64,000 nt of DNA, taken from contig WHVY01000002.1 in assembly GCA_022266195.1 (NCBI GenBank), forward strand, positions 1,565,001 to 1,629,000, given 5' to 3'. Both the position numbers and the translations under genes were made by a program. This document shows positions 1 through 9,398 of this stretch, piece by piece; within the stretch, counting starts at the first letter, position 1; each line of letters begins with the position of its first letter. Below the pieces are notes generated by a model. It was not told the DNA's origin and ran no database searches. It saw nothing but the letters and a program-made list of their open reading frames with translations. The stretch comes from Tetranychus cinnabarinus. Taxonomy: Eukaryota > Arthropoda > Arachnida > Trombidiformes > Tetranychidae.

Positions 1-668
1 TGGACCCAACTTCCGAAGTTTCTGTGAAAAACTGATGCAGATCCCCACCAGTCATTGTATTTAACTTCTGGCTAAGTGAATTAAGATCCCCGATCCTGTT
101 TACGAAAAAAATCAAAAGTTAGTTCTTGCATTTTTAGTCACATAAAATTACGAAAGATGAGTAACACTTACTTGATTATTATACACTTGAATTGGGCTAG
201 ATAAAAATGAATGCAGTCGTCTTTTGAATGTTTATGAATTTTACGTTGATTTTTAGTGTTGTTATGAGATGGTAAAGTAGAATTGAACACTTTCAGCATT
301 TTAAATCGTTTCACGAACCACAAATGAAGCAATGTTCGATCAGGTTTAGCTTCTCTTTTCGTTTGAGAAATAACAACAGCCTTCTTACTTTTACGCTGCT
401 TCTTTTTCTTCTTCTCTGGCACTTCTCCAGATTTTTGTCCCTGATTCCTTTTACTCATTAATTTACGAGCCTTTGATGGTAAACGATTGATATTATGAGA
501 TGCAGCTCGTCGCCTCATATGAATCGGAAGCCTTTGCGAAGCAAGTTTAGGTGAGCGACTAGTGATATCATTTATGAGTTGATTTATCTCAGAACATCTG
601 GACTGGATCATACCAATCAACGATATTTGTTGAGGCAACATAACGTCCTTTCTACCAGTGGCATCCAT
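1..668 (-). CDS. POP1: POP1, RNase P/MRP protein subunit (5' part, runs off window)
   Basis: POP1 is the large protein subunit of RNase P and RNase MRP, which process tRNA and rRNA precursors in the nucleus and nucleolus. Exons read as complement(join(<1..95,172..668)), a 76-bp intron with a GTAAGT donor and CAG acceptor. The signature HMRRRAASHNINRLP matches the POP1 N-terminal block (known family: HMRRRA-SHN-KRLP). It is followed by a Lys-rich stretch (KKKKKQRKSKK) and a segment LHLWFVKRFKML like the family's HIWHAKRFHM. The second exon continues in phase. I chose the Met opening MDATGRK at 668; an in-frame Met lies 24 bp upstream. An ATG near 812 opens 22 codons, but no splice phase joins it to this frame. 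Identification is firm; the 3' part lies outside the window. Confidence 0.9.
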
Positions 669-794
669 GACAAAAATAAAATAATTTAACAATATAATTA
701 AGAAGAAAACAAATTAACACAAAATATTCAAAGAAACTCAACCTAACACATGTTTTGGATCTTTTTGAAAAATTGTAAACAAATTTTTCACATC
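669..794. other. POP1 upstream region
   Basis: Short AT-rich stretch between the POP1 start and the edge of the inverted duplication. It probably holds the POP1 promoter and 5' UTR; no distinct element was recognised. Confidence 0.3.
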
Positions 795-2655
795 AAGTGC
801 CTCCATCTAGCAAAGAACTTTGAAATATTAATTTTCCTTCTTCCACAATAATCAATCAATATTAATTGTCAGGGCGTTTTGATTGAAACAATTTTCTTCG
901 TCATTTGATATGAAGTTCAAGTTAATTGATAATTAATGGTAAAAAAATTAAATTTTAAAGTACAGTTGAATGAAGTTGGTCCTGAAATGTTTATCAGATC
1001 AATTTTGTAGATCGTCTTCAATTAGCCGAATCTCGTAAATATTTTTCATTTCACTATCAACTGTTTTAATGGATTCATGGATAACCGATTTAATGGACAA
1101 TTTAGAATTAAATCTTACAGATATTAAATGTTGAATGAATATAATGCAGTTGAAAATAAAAGTGAAAATGAAGACAATATAAAAAACGGTAAATTTCAAG
1201 TCTACTTGATAAGCACCAATAATCAACATTTTTGTCTCCATCACCTGCACTTTTGTGGATCAAGTAAATTTAATACATGACAATATTTTTGTTTTAACAA
1301 ATTAACTTTGGCCTACTTCTTATGCCTACACTGTTGGTCACACTTGACATTTGACTACTCAACTATTGGTAATACTGGATCTAATATTAGGTTAAATTTT
1401 GTCATTACATATTGAGTTACAATTGGATTGAACAATATTTATCGTATTTACATAATCACAAATGAATTATTTTTAGGTTGATTAAAATAAATCACAGCCG
1501 AGTATAAGATGGTCAAGAGGTCAGAAAGACATCATTATCTGTATCATTAAAAAAGCAACCTTCCAAGGTACATTTGATTATTGAGGTATCTTCAAGTTGT
1601 AATCTGAACACTCTATAGATCAATCCAAATTATCATCTTGAACCATCAAAAACATTATAAGATGCATGCAGTGTCATTATAACAGCAATTGAAATGTATT
1701 TCAATCCATCCTTGGCATCTTTGATACACAAAAAAGTGTTAAATTAGGATAAATCTTGTTCCATCCAAAGTGTTGATAACAATGTTGACTGTTAATCCAA
1801 ATTGTGCCAAAAATCCGTCTAAAATAATCTTGTCCATAGGATAAAACAATCTGGATTTGTGTTACCAATGGTCCTTAATATATTACAAATGGCTATCTTC
1901 ATTCTCGACATAAAATTGGACAGGTCATTGAATCCACAGAAGATTAGGTCAACTCCTTCCATTGAAGACAAAAATTGATCCTTCCATTGCCATTGCTTTC
2001 ATCATTACCAGGTCCAGCTTTTTTGGTTATACCAGTTGTCGATGTTAATTGTAATATCCAGGAATCAGTTCAATTAAATACTGTGACCAGATCTAATTAA
2101 ATACATAAATAAAAGGAGTCAGTTAATGTTGTAAACAAATGTCTATTAAACATGAAAAAACGGTGAAAATAAGCAAACCTTTGATCTCAAGTAACCTTTC
2201 AAATTTCAAACTGTAAATTACAATTAAGAAATATTATTGAAATTAATAATTTATAATGCATTTGAGTTATTAATATTATTCATCCTTTGATATTAAATAT
2301 TTTATAAACATTGATTCCCATCCAATTAGACTAATTTTTCACCATTTAACACGCAATAATTGTTGCCATGTTAATCTAATCAGTTAACTTGAAATATTTA
2401 AACAGCCTAAATCAATTAAATCTCCAAAATCAACATTAATCACCAGTTTATCAAAGAATCAAAAATCAAAATTCAAATGGTAATCACTTAACAGGTCAAT
2501 ATAATGAAACTATCCAATGCAAAAATAAATTTAAATCAAAAATCAGAAATGATTGTGATTGCGAACAGACCTTGACAGGTTCAATGATAATTACAATTAG
2601 GAAAAGTTAACAGCAACAATTACTCGAACCTACAAATAATTAGAATAAAGTTCGG
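795..2655 (-). repeat. Left arm of a large inverted duplication
   Basis: Read on the minus strand this segment matches 7450-8983 on the plus strand in the same order. Anchor blocks include the one containing CTAGATGGAGGCACTT (left ~797-812, right ~8963-8978), the block around GGTGATGGAGACAAAA (left ~1231-1246, right ~8541-8556), a block at 2285-2340 paired with 7765-7810, and one at 2605-2655 paired with 7450-7510. Identity by eye is high but interrupted by indels, including about 190 bp extra in the left arm near 2010-2200 and about 100 bp extra near 1265-1400. Function unknown. Confidence 0.85.
999..1229 (-). CDS. Possible small membrane protein, 76 aa, in the left inverted arm
   Basis: An open frame starting MLIIGAYQVDLKF, followed by one strongly hydrophobic segment (FYIVFIFTFIFNCIIFI) and a polar tail, looks like a tiny membrane protein or a single exon. 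The upstream TGCAG could be a splice acceptor, so the frame may be internal to a larger gene. The right arm of the duplication carries the same start, but that copy stops early (8556-8711, 51 codons). Codon-level conservation of the hydrophobic segment between the arms is suggestive. I do not recognise the family, and it may not be translated. Confidence 0.25.
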   Translation of the reverse strand: MLIIGAYQVDLKFTVFYIVFIFTFIFNCIIFIQHLISVRFNSKLSIKSVIHESIKTVDSEMKNIYEIRLIEDDLQN

Positions 2656-3167
2656 GTGTAAATAAGCAAAGTGAGTAAATAAAAAGCTCTGCCAGTTAAG
2701 CCTGAAACCTTCAGATTAAATTGCGTTGGTAATTTGATCAATTTAGCTGCATAAATGATCAATAGATGACAATTAAATATGACAATTAACCGATTAGATT
2801 TGACAATTGAATTGTACATCAAGATGAACTGGAAAAACAAAATCAGGTAACAAACCTTTAAACTGCTTCATTGTTAAGTTTGGGTATCACCAGTTACCAC
2901 AACTATCACTACTACGGTTGTTCATCATCCTGATCATCTCTATCTTCATGATGAAAATGATGAAAGGGAATGATGATGGAAGAGATGATGAAGGAGAGAA
3001 TGAGGGAGAGAATGAAACAGCAACTGAGGAAGAGAGATAAAGTGAGATTGAATGAGAAAAGGAGAGACAAGGAGAGAGAAGAGTTAAACAAAAAGAAAGA
3101 GAAAAACAAAAAAGTAAAAGGAAAGGGGTAAACTGAATTAATGGGAATGCAACATCAATAAATGACC

Positions 3168-3206
3168 CAGACAGTAAAAAAACAGGTCACACTGTCTGGT
3201 GACCTG
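3168..3206 (+). promoter_or_regulatory. Interleaved palindromes: H-type pseudoknot potential / paired AGGTCA half-sites
   Basis: Four contiguous 8-mers in order: CAGACAGT (3168-3175), seven A, CAGGTCAC (3183-3190), ACTGTCTG (3191-3198), GTGACCTG (3199-3206). The first pairs perfectly with the third and the second with the fourth, which is the order of an H-type pseudoknot. As DNA, AGGTCA (3184-3189) and TGACCT (3200-3205) form inverted nuclear-receptor half-sites 10 bp apart. Seen directly; any function is inference. Confidence 0.4.
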
Positions 3207-5290
3207 GTTACCTTCAAACGATTAATAATTATCCTACAAAGCAAACACTTTTACTTGAAAAAAGGGTAACTGTAAAAAGACAATTACTACTAGCGACGCT
3301 TGTGGTTGTAGACTCGTAACAAACCTTTTTTTGCCTCACGATCATCGCTTTCCTTTTAGTTTCAACTCTGTGTGTGTCTAGGTTGGTGTGTAGCAATGGT
3401 GTTGTTGGCAGGGTTCAATTTTTCTCTTGATCCAAGTGTCCACCATTAATCGTCATCTCCTTTTTGTTAATCACTAATCCAGTTTTTTCTTTCTCTTTGT
3501 ACGCACTTTATCCATCATCATCCTTATCATCATTGTTTACATGTGAAATATTCAACATTGAACACCATCAAATTTGTTCTCCAAAAATTGTGTAATCACT
3601 TTTAACTGCAACTCAAACATTTTACTCCAATCGTCTGATTTATTCCAATTCTTGCTTTTCTCTTGACCATCTTTGACCATAGTTTTTTTACACCATCGTT
3701 TTCCATTCATCACTTTTACATCCTTGGTCATCATCTTTAACCATATTTAAGAGACTCCAAATCTGAGATATTACCACACATTTGGTAAGTTAAACTTGAA
3801 CTATGAGACAAAAGAGTAGAGAACAGAGAGAAAACAAAAGTTAGAAGAAAGAAGAATAGAGAAAAGGAAAATTTCGTTTTTCTTTTTTTAACCAATCAGA
3901 ATGTTTTACGTTTTAGGAAATTATTGTCTATTAATAATTTAACATTTACTAATTGCTCAACATTCCATTTGAATATTAATTAAGATAGGAAAATGAAGCG
4001 TAAAACAAGTTAAACATAGGAAAAAATTAAGATGAAGTGGTTACAATCTTATTTTAATGTAGACAGAGAATTGCCCTCTGTCGCACTTAATTAGCCCCTC
4101 CTTATGGGGAGATGGCGACTTAACAAAAATTTGCTGTCTTTCTGTAACTATATGATTCAATTCAAACTATACTTGATAATTTTACTAGCAATTGATAGTT
4201 GAAAATTAGAGGAAAATATGTGCTAATAAGGTTAATATTGGGTTTGACATTTTTTGATGAAACCTGTAAGGGTCACAAGGAGTTAATGAATTTTATTTAA
4301 GGTGGAAATTAACTTGCTTTTTATCCAATCATCATGTTACCTGATTACAGGTAAAATGCATCGTATTATAATGAACACAAAAAACAGGCACGATGAATGA
4401 TAAAGGCTCAATCTGCGCAGTAAACCGAGTAGAATGTTGTTTTCAAGGGCTTTTCCATCAAGGAAAAATGTTGATTAATGTTGGTCAAAAGTACCATGTG
4501 ATTTGAGTTAACCATTTTGTGCGAAACGTTTCATGAAATGGGAAGAAGAAAGGTAACCTTTTCTCAAATGTATTCCTAATTTATATATAATCTTGAAAAA
4601 TTAACCAACCACACAGCATCTTTAATCATTTTTCAATTTTATCAACTTTGATTGAAAAGCTCTTCACTTTCTGATGCTGTACAATCAGAATTATTATTGG
4701 TTGATATTACTAAGAATGCTAATAATAATAATGAAGGTGAATGAGTTTACTTTTGTTTGCTCTTGTTCTCTTGATTAAAAATTTAATTGTATACAATGGG
4801 TTTAATATTTTTCAGCTTTCATCAACTTTTTATCATCAGTTAAATCTTACCAATTGTGTTAAAAAAAACACAACAAAAATGTTAACATGTAAAGTGTTGA
4901 ATTTGGTTGATGAATAATAATAATGGAGTGTGTAAATAACAAATAAAAAATAAAAGTCAAACTGTTAACATTCAATGGCATGTTGTGATAAAAAGCAAAA
5001 TTTTTATCTTAACCCTTCTACTCAGATTGGATAAAGATTATTTTAAACACTGCTGGTGCTATTAGAATGAGAAATAATGAAAATGCGGAAATGAAATTTG
5101 ACTTTTACTGATGATGAATTGAGCTGATATCATCACATGAAAGATAATTGGAATTACTGGTAACATTCAGGAGAAAGGGTTGAGGTTGAGAGAAACTTGG
5201 AGCGCCATCTATCAATGTTCATTGCGAAATGATGATTGAAAGCGAAATGTAAAATGGAAACAAAAGTGTCTTAACAAGCAAAAGGAGGAT

Positions 5291-5353
5291 CGAGAGAGAG
5301 AGAGAGATAGATAGAGAGAAGAAAGAGTGAGAGAGAAGATAGAAAGAGAAGAG
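5291..5353. repeat. GA-rich simple repeat
   Basis: A run of GAGAGA units grading into AGAA/GATA units. Low complexity; the Leu/Ser-rich frame on the opposite strand is a by-product of the repeat. Confidence 0.7.
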
Positions 5354-5626
5354 CAAAAAGAGACGGAAAAGTTGATAGGGTTGAATGGACTTGTTGGCCG
5401 TATTTAAAAGCATCTACAGGCCAAAAGACCATCAACCCACCAAGGGCAAACCTATTGAAGAAGATAAAGGAAAGAAGATGAAGATAAAAATGAAGAAGAA
5501 GGAGAAGAAAAGAAAATGTAAAGAAGATGGAAAAGAAGAAGAAGAAGAAGAATAACGTAACTAAAAAAACACAAGAAGAATGTAACTAGCAAAGCAGATT
5601 TTCTGGTTATCTCTAGTAACAAAGTT

Positions 5627-5747
5627 CATTAACCTTCACCCGTAGATCCGAATTTGTGTATAAAGAGTTTTCACTTACTCATTTTTACTTGAAAAATTGA
5701 AACTAAATTGAACATCACAAGTTTGTTTCTACGGGTCCAGGTTAATG
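5627..5747 (+). ncRNA. mir-100: mir-100 microRNA precursor
   Basis: The 5' arm at 5637-5658 matches miR-100 except for nucleotide 1 (A to C) and nucleotide 17 (C to T). The seed ACCCGTA is intact. The 3' arm at about 5716-5737 is largely complementary (CACAAG...TCTACGGGT). The base of the stem closes perfectly: CATTAACCT (5627-5635) against AGGTTAATG (5739-5747). The terminal loop is long, about 57 nt. miR-100 belongs to the ancient miR-10/99/100 family and sits with let-7 in the arthropod let-7 complex; let-7 follows here ~750 bp downstream on the same strand. Expression cannot be judged from sequence. Confidence 0.93.
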
Positions 5748-6374
5748 TTAACCGCATCATCATCATCAAAAACAACATCAACAGCAACACCATCCACTTT
5801 GTACTCTTTACTTTCCCCCCTCTCCTAATCATCTCTCTCTCTCTCTCCCTCTATCTCACAACCCTTCCTTTCTTTCCTTTTTTTAATGCTTTTTTCTCTT
5901 ATCTTTCCGTCTCACTTACCCTTTCTCTTTCACTGTCTACATTGCTGTCTCTTTATCTGTCTGCCCCCTTTTTAGTCTCACTTTTTTTTTCATTTACCCT
6001 TTCTCTCTTCCCCTATCATTCCCTAAATCCTTTTCTTCCTTATTCTTGGAGTGTGTGTTGCCTCTCATCCAACTTGCTACGTTATCACTTTCATTTACTC
6101 ACAAAAATACAAAATTTCAATCTCATGTCTCAAAACAACGAAAATGATTGCTACCAACCATCCAATACAAAGGAAAACGTTGTTTCTTCTCAAATTATTA
6201 CCAGGTAAGAATATTTCTCTATTTTAATCAATCTCTCCTTTCTTTTACACCTTTATTTCCTCTCGTTCTTTATTTCCTCTTATCGTTTATTTCAGTCTGT
6301 CTTCTGTTTTGGAAAAAAAAAGTTTACCTTTTGTTCGTCATTTGTTCAACTCATCCTGTTCTGACTGATGTGTT
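5748..6374 (+). other. Spacer between mir-100 and let-7
   Basis: Pyrimidine-rich, with CT runs at 5828-5855 and 5915-6015. A long Ser/Leu/Phe-rich open frame covers much of it, but composition explains that frame and I do not call a gene. Probably part of the shared primary microRNA transcript. Confidence 0.4.
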
Positions 6375-6475
6375 TAGAGAGATTCGGTGTGAGGTAGTAG
6401 GTTGTATTGTTGAAATATTACACCCCAATTGGCGGACATAACTATACAACTTGCTAGCTTTCCTCGATCCTCTCT
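6375..6475 (+). ncRNA. let-7: let-7 microRNA precursor
   Basis: The 5' arm at 6390-6411 equals canonical let-7 except nucleotide 19 (A to T). The 3' arm CTATACAACTTGCTAGCTTT (from 6442) closely resembles the Drosophila let-7 passenger strand, including its TGCTAGCTTTC segment. GTTGTAT (12-18 of the mature) pairs with ATACAAC. The change at 19 turns an A-U pair into a U-U mismatch because the 3' arm keeps the ancestral base. The flanks AGAGAGATTCGG and CCTCGATCCTCTCT extend the stem. let-7 controls developmental timing. No miR-125/lin-4 seed (CCCTGAGA) was seen nearby, although insects usually have it as third cluster member. Confidence 0.95.
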
Positions 6476-7449
6476 ACATGCTCCTAGTGCTTCTCCTTGT
6501 GATTTATAATTAATCCTGATGATGATAAACCATGTCCGTATAATATTCAACTCAACTAGGTAAGTTCTCGTAATTTTTCTTACCCTTAACCTCTTTTTTC
6601 CTCATATCTATAATTTTTGCTTCTCACTAACTCTCTTTTTTTCTCTCTCTCTCTCTCTTCATTTCAGTTGAATTTTTAAAGATTTAAGCACAACTCCAGC
6701 TGCTAAAGGAGTAAAAAATAGAGCAAAAGGAGAGAAATAGGAAGTGAATTACATATCTTTTGTTAAGAAATTGAGGAGCACCCAACCCTTGTCTTTTACT
6801 GTTGCATAAAAAGACTTATGTATACATAAGGAACAGAGGGAAATGGTAAGCAAAGTGGCCTCCATCTGTCGATTTGTCGATTCTCGGTTAATAGTTTAGC
6901 TTCTTGTCCCATTTTTTATTTAAAAAATTTTGATAAAACTGAAATCCTTTTTCCTTTAGGTCCTCTTTTAGTATTATATTATCTCTTTAGGGTAAGACTA
7001 ACTGTTTCAAACTTTAAATCAGTTAAACTTATTTTGACAATTCTTTCATCCCTTTTTTTCAGTCTGTTTTGTGTATTATCGCTTTATCACTCTTCTGTTA
7101 TTGGTAACACTGTAAAGTCTTTCAGAATGGGTTACCTCAAAATTGACCACTCGTCTTTTGTGGCTCACTTTTGGGTTGCGGCTATCTAGTGAAAACTTAT
7201 TGGTCAGTTTGGCTCCCTTAAAATTGATTGGTCACTTTAATGCTACTGGCTCGACCTGGTCAAACCAAGCCAGAGGACTTTTTATTGGTTCTTGAGAAAA
7301 CTTAGCGTTTCCTTCTTTTTTCCTACTTCATTCCTACTTCTTTCTCTCTCACTCTTGCTCCACTTCATCTTTCTTCAGTTTCTTGTTTCGCCTGTTGCCA
7401 CTTCTATTAGCTTCCTCTTTTACTCAATTACTGGTCCTATAATTTTTGC
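6476..7449 (+). other. Non-coding region downstream of let-7
   Basis: AT-rich with pyrimidine tracts at 6600-6665 and 7310-7380. No gene and no third microRNA hairpin was recognised. It may contain the 3' end of the microRNA host transcript. It ends where the right arm of the inverted duplication begins. Confidence 0.4.
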
Positions 7450-8983
7450 CGTGATTCCGTACTTTTATTCTAATTATTTGTAGGTTCGATTGAATTGTTG
7501 GTGTTAACTTTTCTCAATTGTAAATTTCTTCATCACAATCAATCTGATTTTGGATGTAAATTTTATGGCTACATTGGATAGTTTCATTATATTGGCCTGT
7601 TGAGTGATTCAACATTTGAATTTTGATTTTGGTTTTTTTGATCCTTTGATAAACTTGTGATTATTGTTGATTTTGGAGACTTAATTGATTTAGGCTGTTT
7701 AAACATTTCAAGTTAACTGATTAGATTAGCATGGCAACAATTATTGCGTGTTAATTGCTGAAAAATTAGTCTAATTGGATAGGAATCAATGTTTATAAAA
7801 TATTTAGTTTTTATCTCTAAGGATAAATAATATTAATAACTCAAATGCATATTAAATTATTAATTTCAATGTTTCTTGATTGTAATTTACAGTTTACAGA
7901 CCTGGTAATGATGAAAGAAATGGCAATTGAAGGATCAATTTTTGTCTTCAATGGAAAGAGTTTACCTAATCTTCTGTGGATTCAATGACCTGTCCAATTT
8001 TAAGTCGAGAATGAAGGTAACCCTCTATAACCCAAATTCAGATTGTTTTATCCCATGGACAAGATTATTTTAAACGGATTTTTGGTGCAGCTTGGATTAA
8101 CAGTCATCATTGTTATTAACACTTTGGATGGAACAAGATTTATCCTAATTTAACACTTTTTTGTGTATCAAAGATGCCAAGGATGGATTGAAATACATTT
8201 CAATTGCTGTTATAATGACGCTGCATGCATCTTATAATGTTTTTGATGGTTCAAGATGATAATTTGGATTGATCTATAGAGTGTTCAGATTACAACTTGA
8301 AGATACCTCAACAATCAAATGTACCTTGGAAGGTTGCTTTTTTAATGATACAGATAATGATGTCTTTCTTGACCTCTTGGCCATCTTATATTCGGCTGTG
8401 ATTTATTTTAATCAACCTAAAAATAATTCATTTGTGATTATGTAAATACAATAAATATTGTTCAATCCAATTGTAACTCAATCTGAAAGACTTTGTGTAT
8501 TTATTTACAATATGTATTTACTTGATCTACATAGAATGCAGGTGATGGAGACAAAATGTTGATTATTGGTGCTTATCAAGTAGACTTGAAATTTACCGTT
8601 TGTTATATTGTCTTCATTTTCACTTTTATTTTAAACTACATTACATTCCTTCAACACTTAATAACTGTAAGATTTAATTCTAAATTGCTCATTGAATCGG
8701 TCAACAGTTGATAGGGAATTGAAAAATATTTACGAGATTTGGCTAATTGAAGACGATTACAAAAATTGATCTGATAAACATTTCAGGATCAAACTTCATT
8801 CAACTGTAATTTAAAATACAATTCTATGTTTACCATTAAAGTATCATTAAACTTTAACTTCATATCAAATGACGAAGAAATTTGTTTCGATCAAAACGCC
8901 CTGACAATTAATATTGATTGATTATTTTGGAAGAAGAAAAATTAATATTTCAAGTTATTGGCTAGATGGAGGCACTTGGTATT
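7450..8983 (+). repeat. Right arm of the large inverted duplication
   Basis: Plus-strand counterpart of 795-2655. It is shorter because two segments of the left arm (about 190 and 100 bp) are absent or replaced. The match ends sharply after GGCACTT at about 8978; beyond that it diverges from the POP1-proximal sequence. It contains a truncated copy (8556-8711) of the small hydrophobic frame seen intact in the left arm. Confidence 0.85.
8556..8711 (+). pseudogene. Truncated duplicate of the small hydrophobic frame at 999-1229
   Basis: Starts MLIIGAYQVDLKFTV as in the left arm and keeps the hydrophobic segment. It stops after 51 codons because an indel in the SVN region changes the frame; the downstream homologous bases run on to about 8770 out of frame. 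If the left copy is a gene, this is its decayed duplicate. Confidence 0.3.
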
Positions 8984-9398
8984 TGGGTTAAAGAATCACT
9001 AGTAGAGTCATCTATTGATTCATTTTTAAAATAAAGATGGATATTCGGACTTAAAAATCTTGATATTTTAGATTCATTTTGGTTAAATCAATATTCATAT
9101 GTCAATTTTTATTGATATTATCTCAAATTAATGATGATTGTTCTCTATTTCATCTAATTAAGCAAAGCTGTTACCCTTGTTGATAAAGTTTCAGTGTTTT
9201 AACCATGAAAAGCTGAACTTTATATTGAATAGATCCTAGATGGACTCAAAATGGCTACTGGATTCCAGTTACCATAGCCTGTTTCGTCAAACTTTAATAA
9301 ACAAGCTGACTTTTATTAGTGTTGATTTAATAGTGTTGACTAATTAGTATTCCTAGTGTAACTAACTGATTCTCAAGTTGTAAATAAATAGTTTTAAT
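8984..9398. other. Intergenic region upstream of DBT
   Basis: AT-rich, no coding potential seen. It should hold the DBT promoter and 5' UTR; no recognisable element. Confidence 0.3.

Larger units (their letters stand above)
2656..5626. other. Non-coding region upstream of the mir-100/let-7 cluster
   Basis: No convincing protein gene. It holds purine-rich low-complexity tracts (2960-3120, 5290-5360, 5460-5560) whose apparent open frames are Leu/Ser-rich and not credible. An interleaved palindrome lies at 3168-3206. Since it precedes two + strand microRNA hairpins, it may contain the promoter and 5' exons of their primary transcript; that is inference. Confidence 0.4.

Noticed and set aside
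2912..3109. Leu/Ser/Phe-rich minus-strand frame
   Set aside because: Generated by a purine-rich low-complexity tract on the plus strand; no start context or domain support.
5708..6208. 166-codon plus-strand frame between mir-100 and let-7
   Set aside because: Leu/Ser/Phe composition follows from CT-rich repeats, it overlaps the mir-100 3' arm, and no domain is visible.
6478..6503. Candidate miR-125 (GTGCTTCTCCTTGTGATT) shortly after let-7
   Set aside because: Only the TTGTGA end resembles miR-125; the seed CCCTGAGA is absent and no matching 3' arm was seen.
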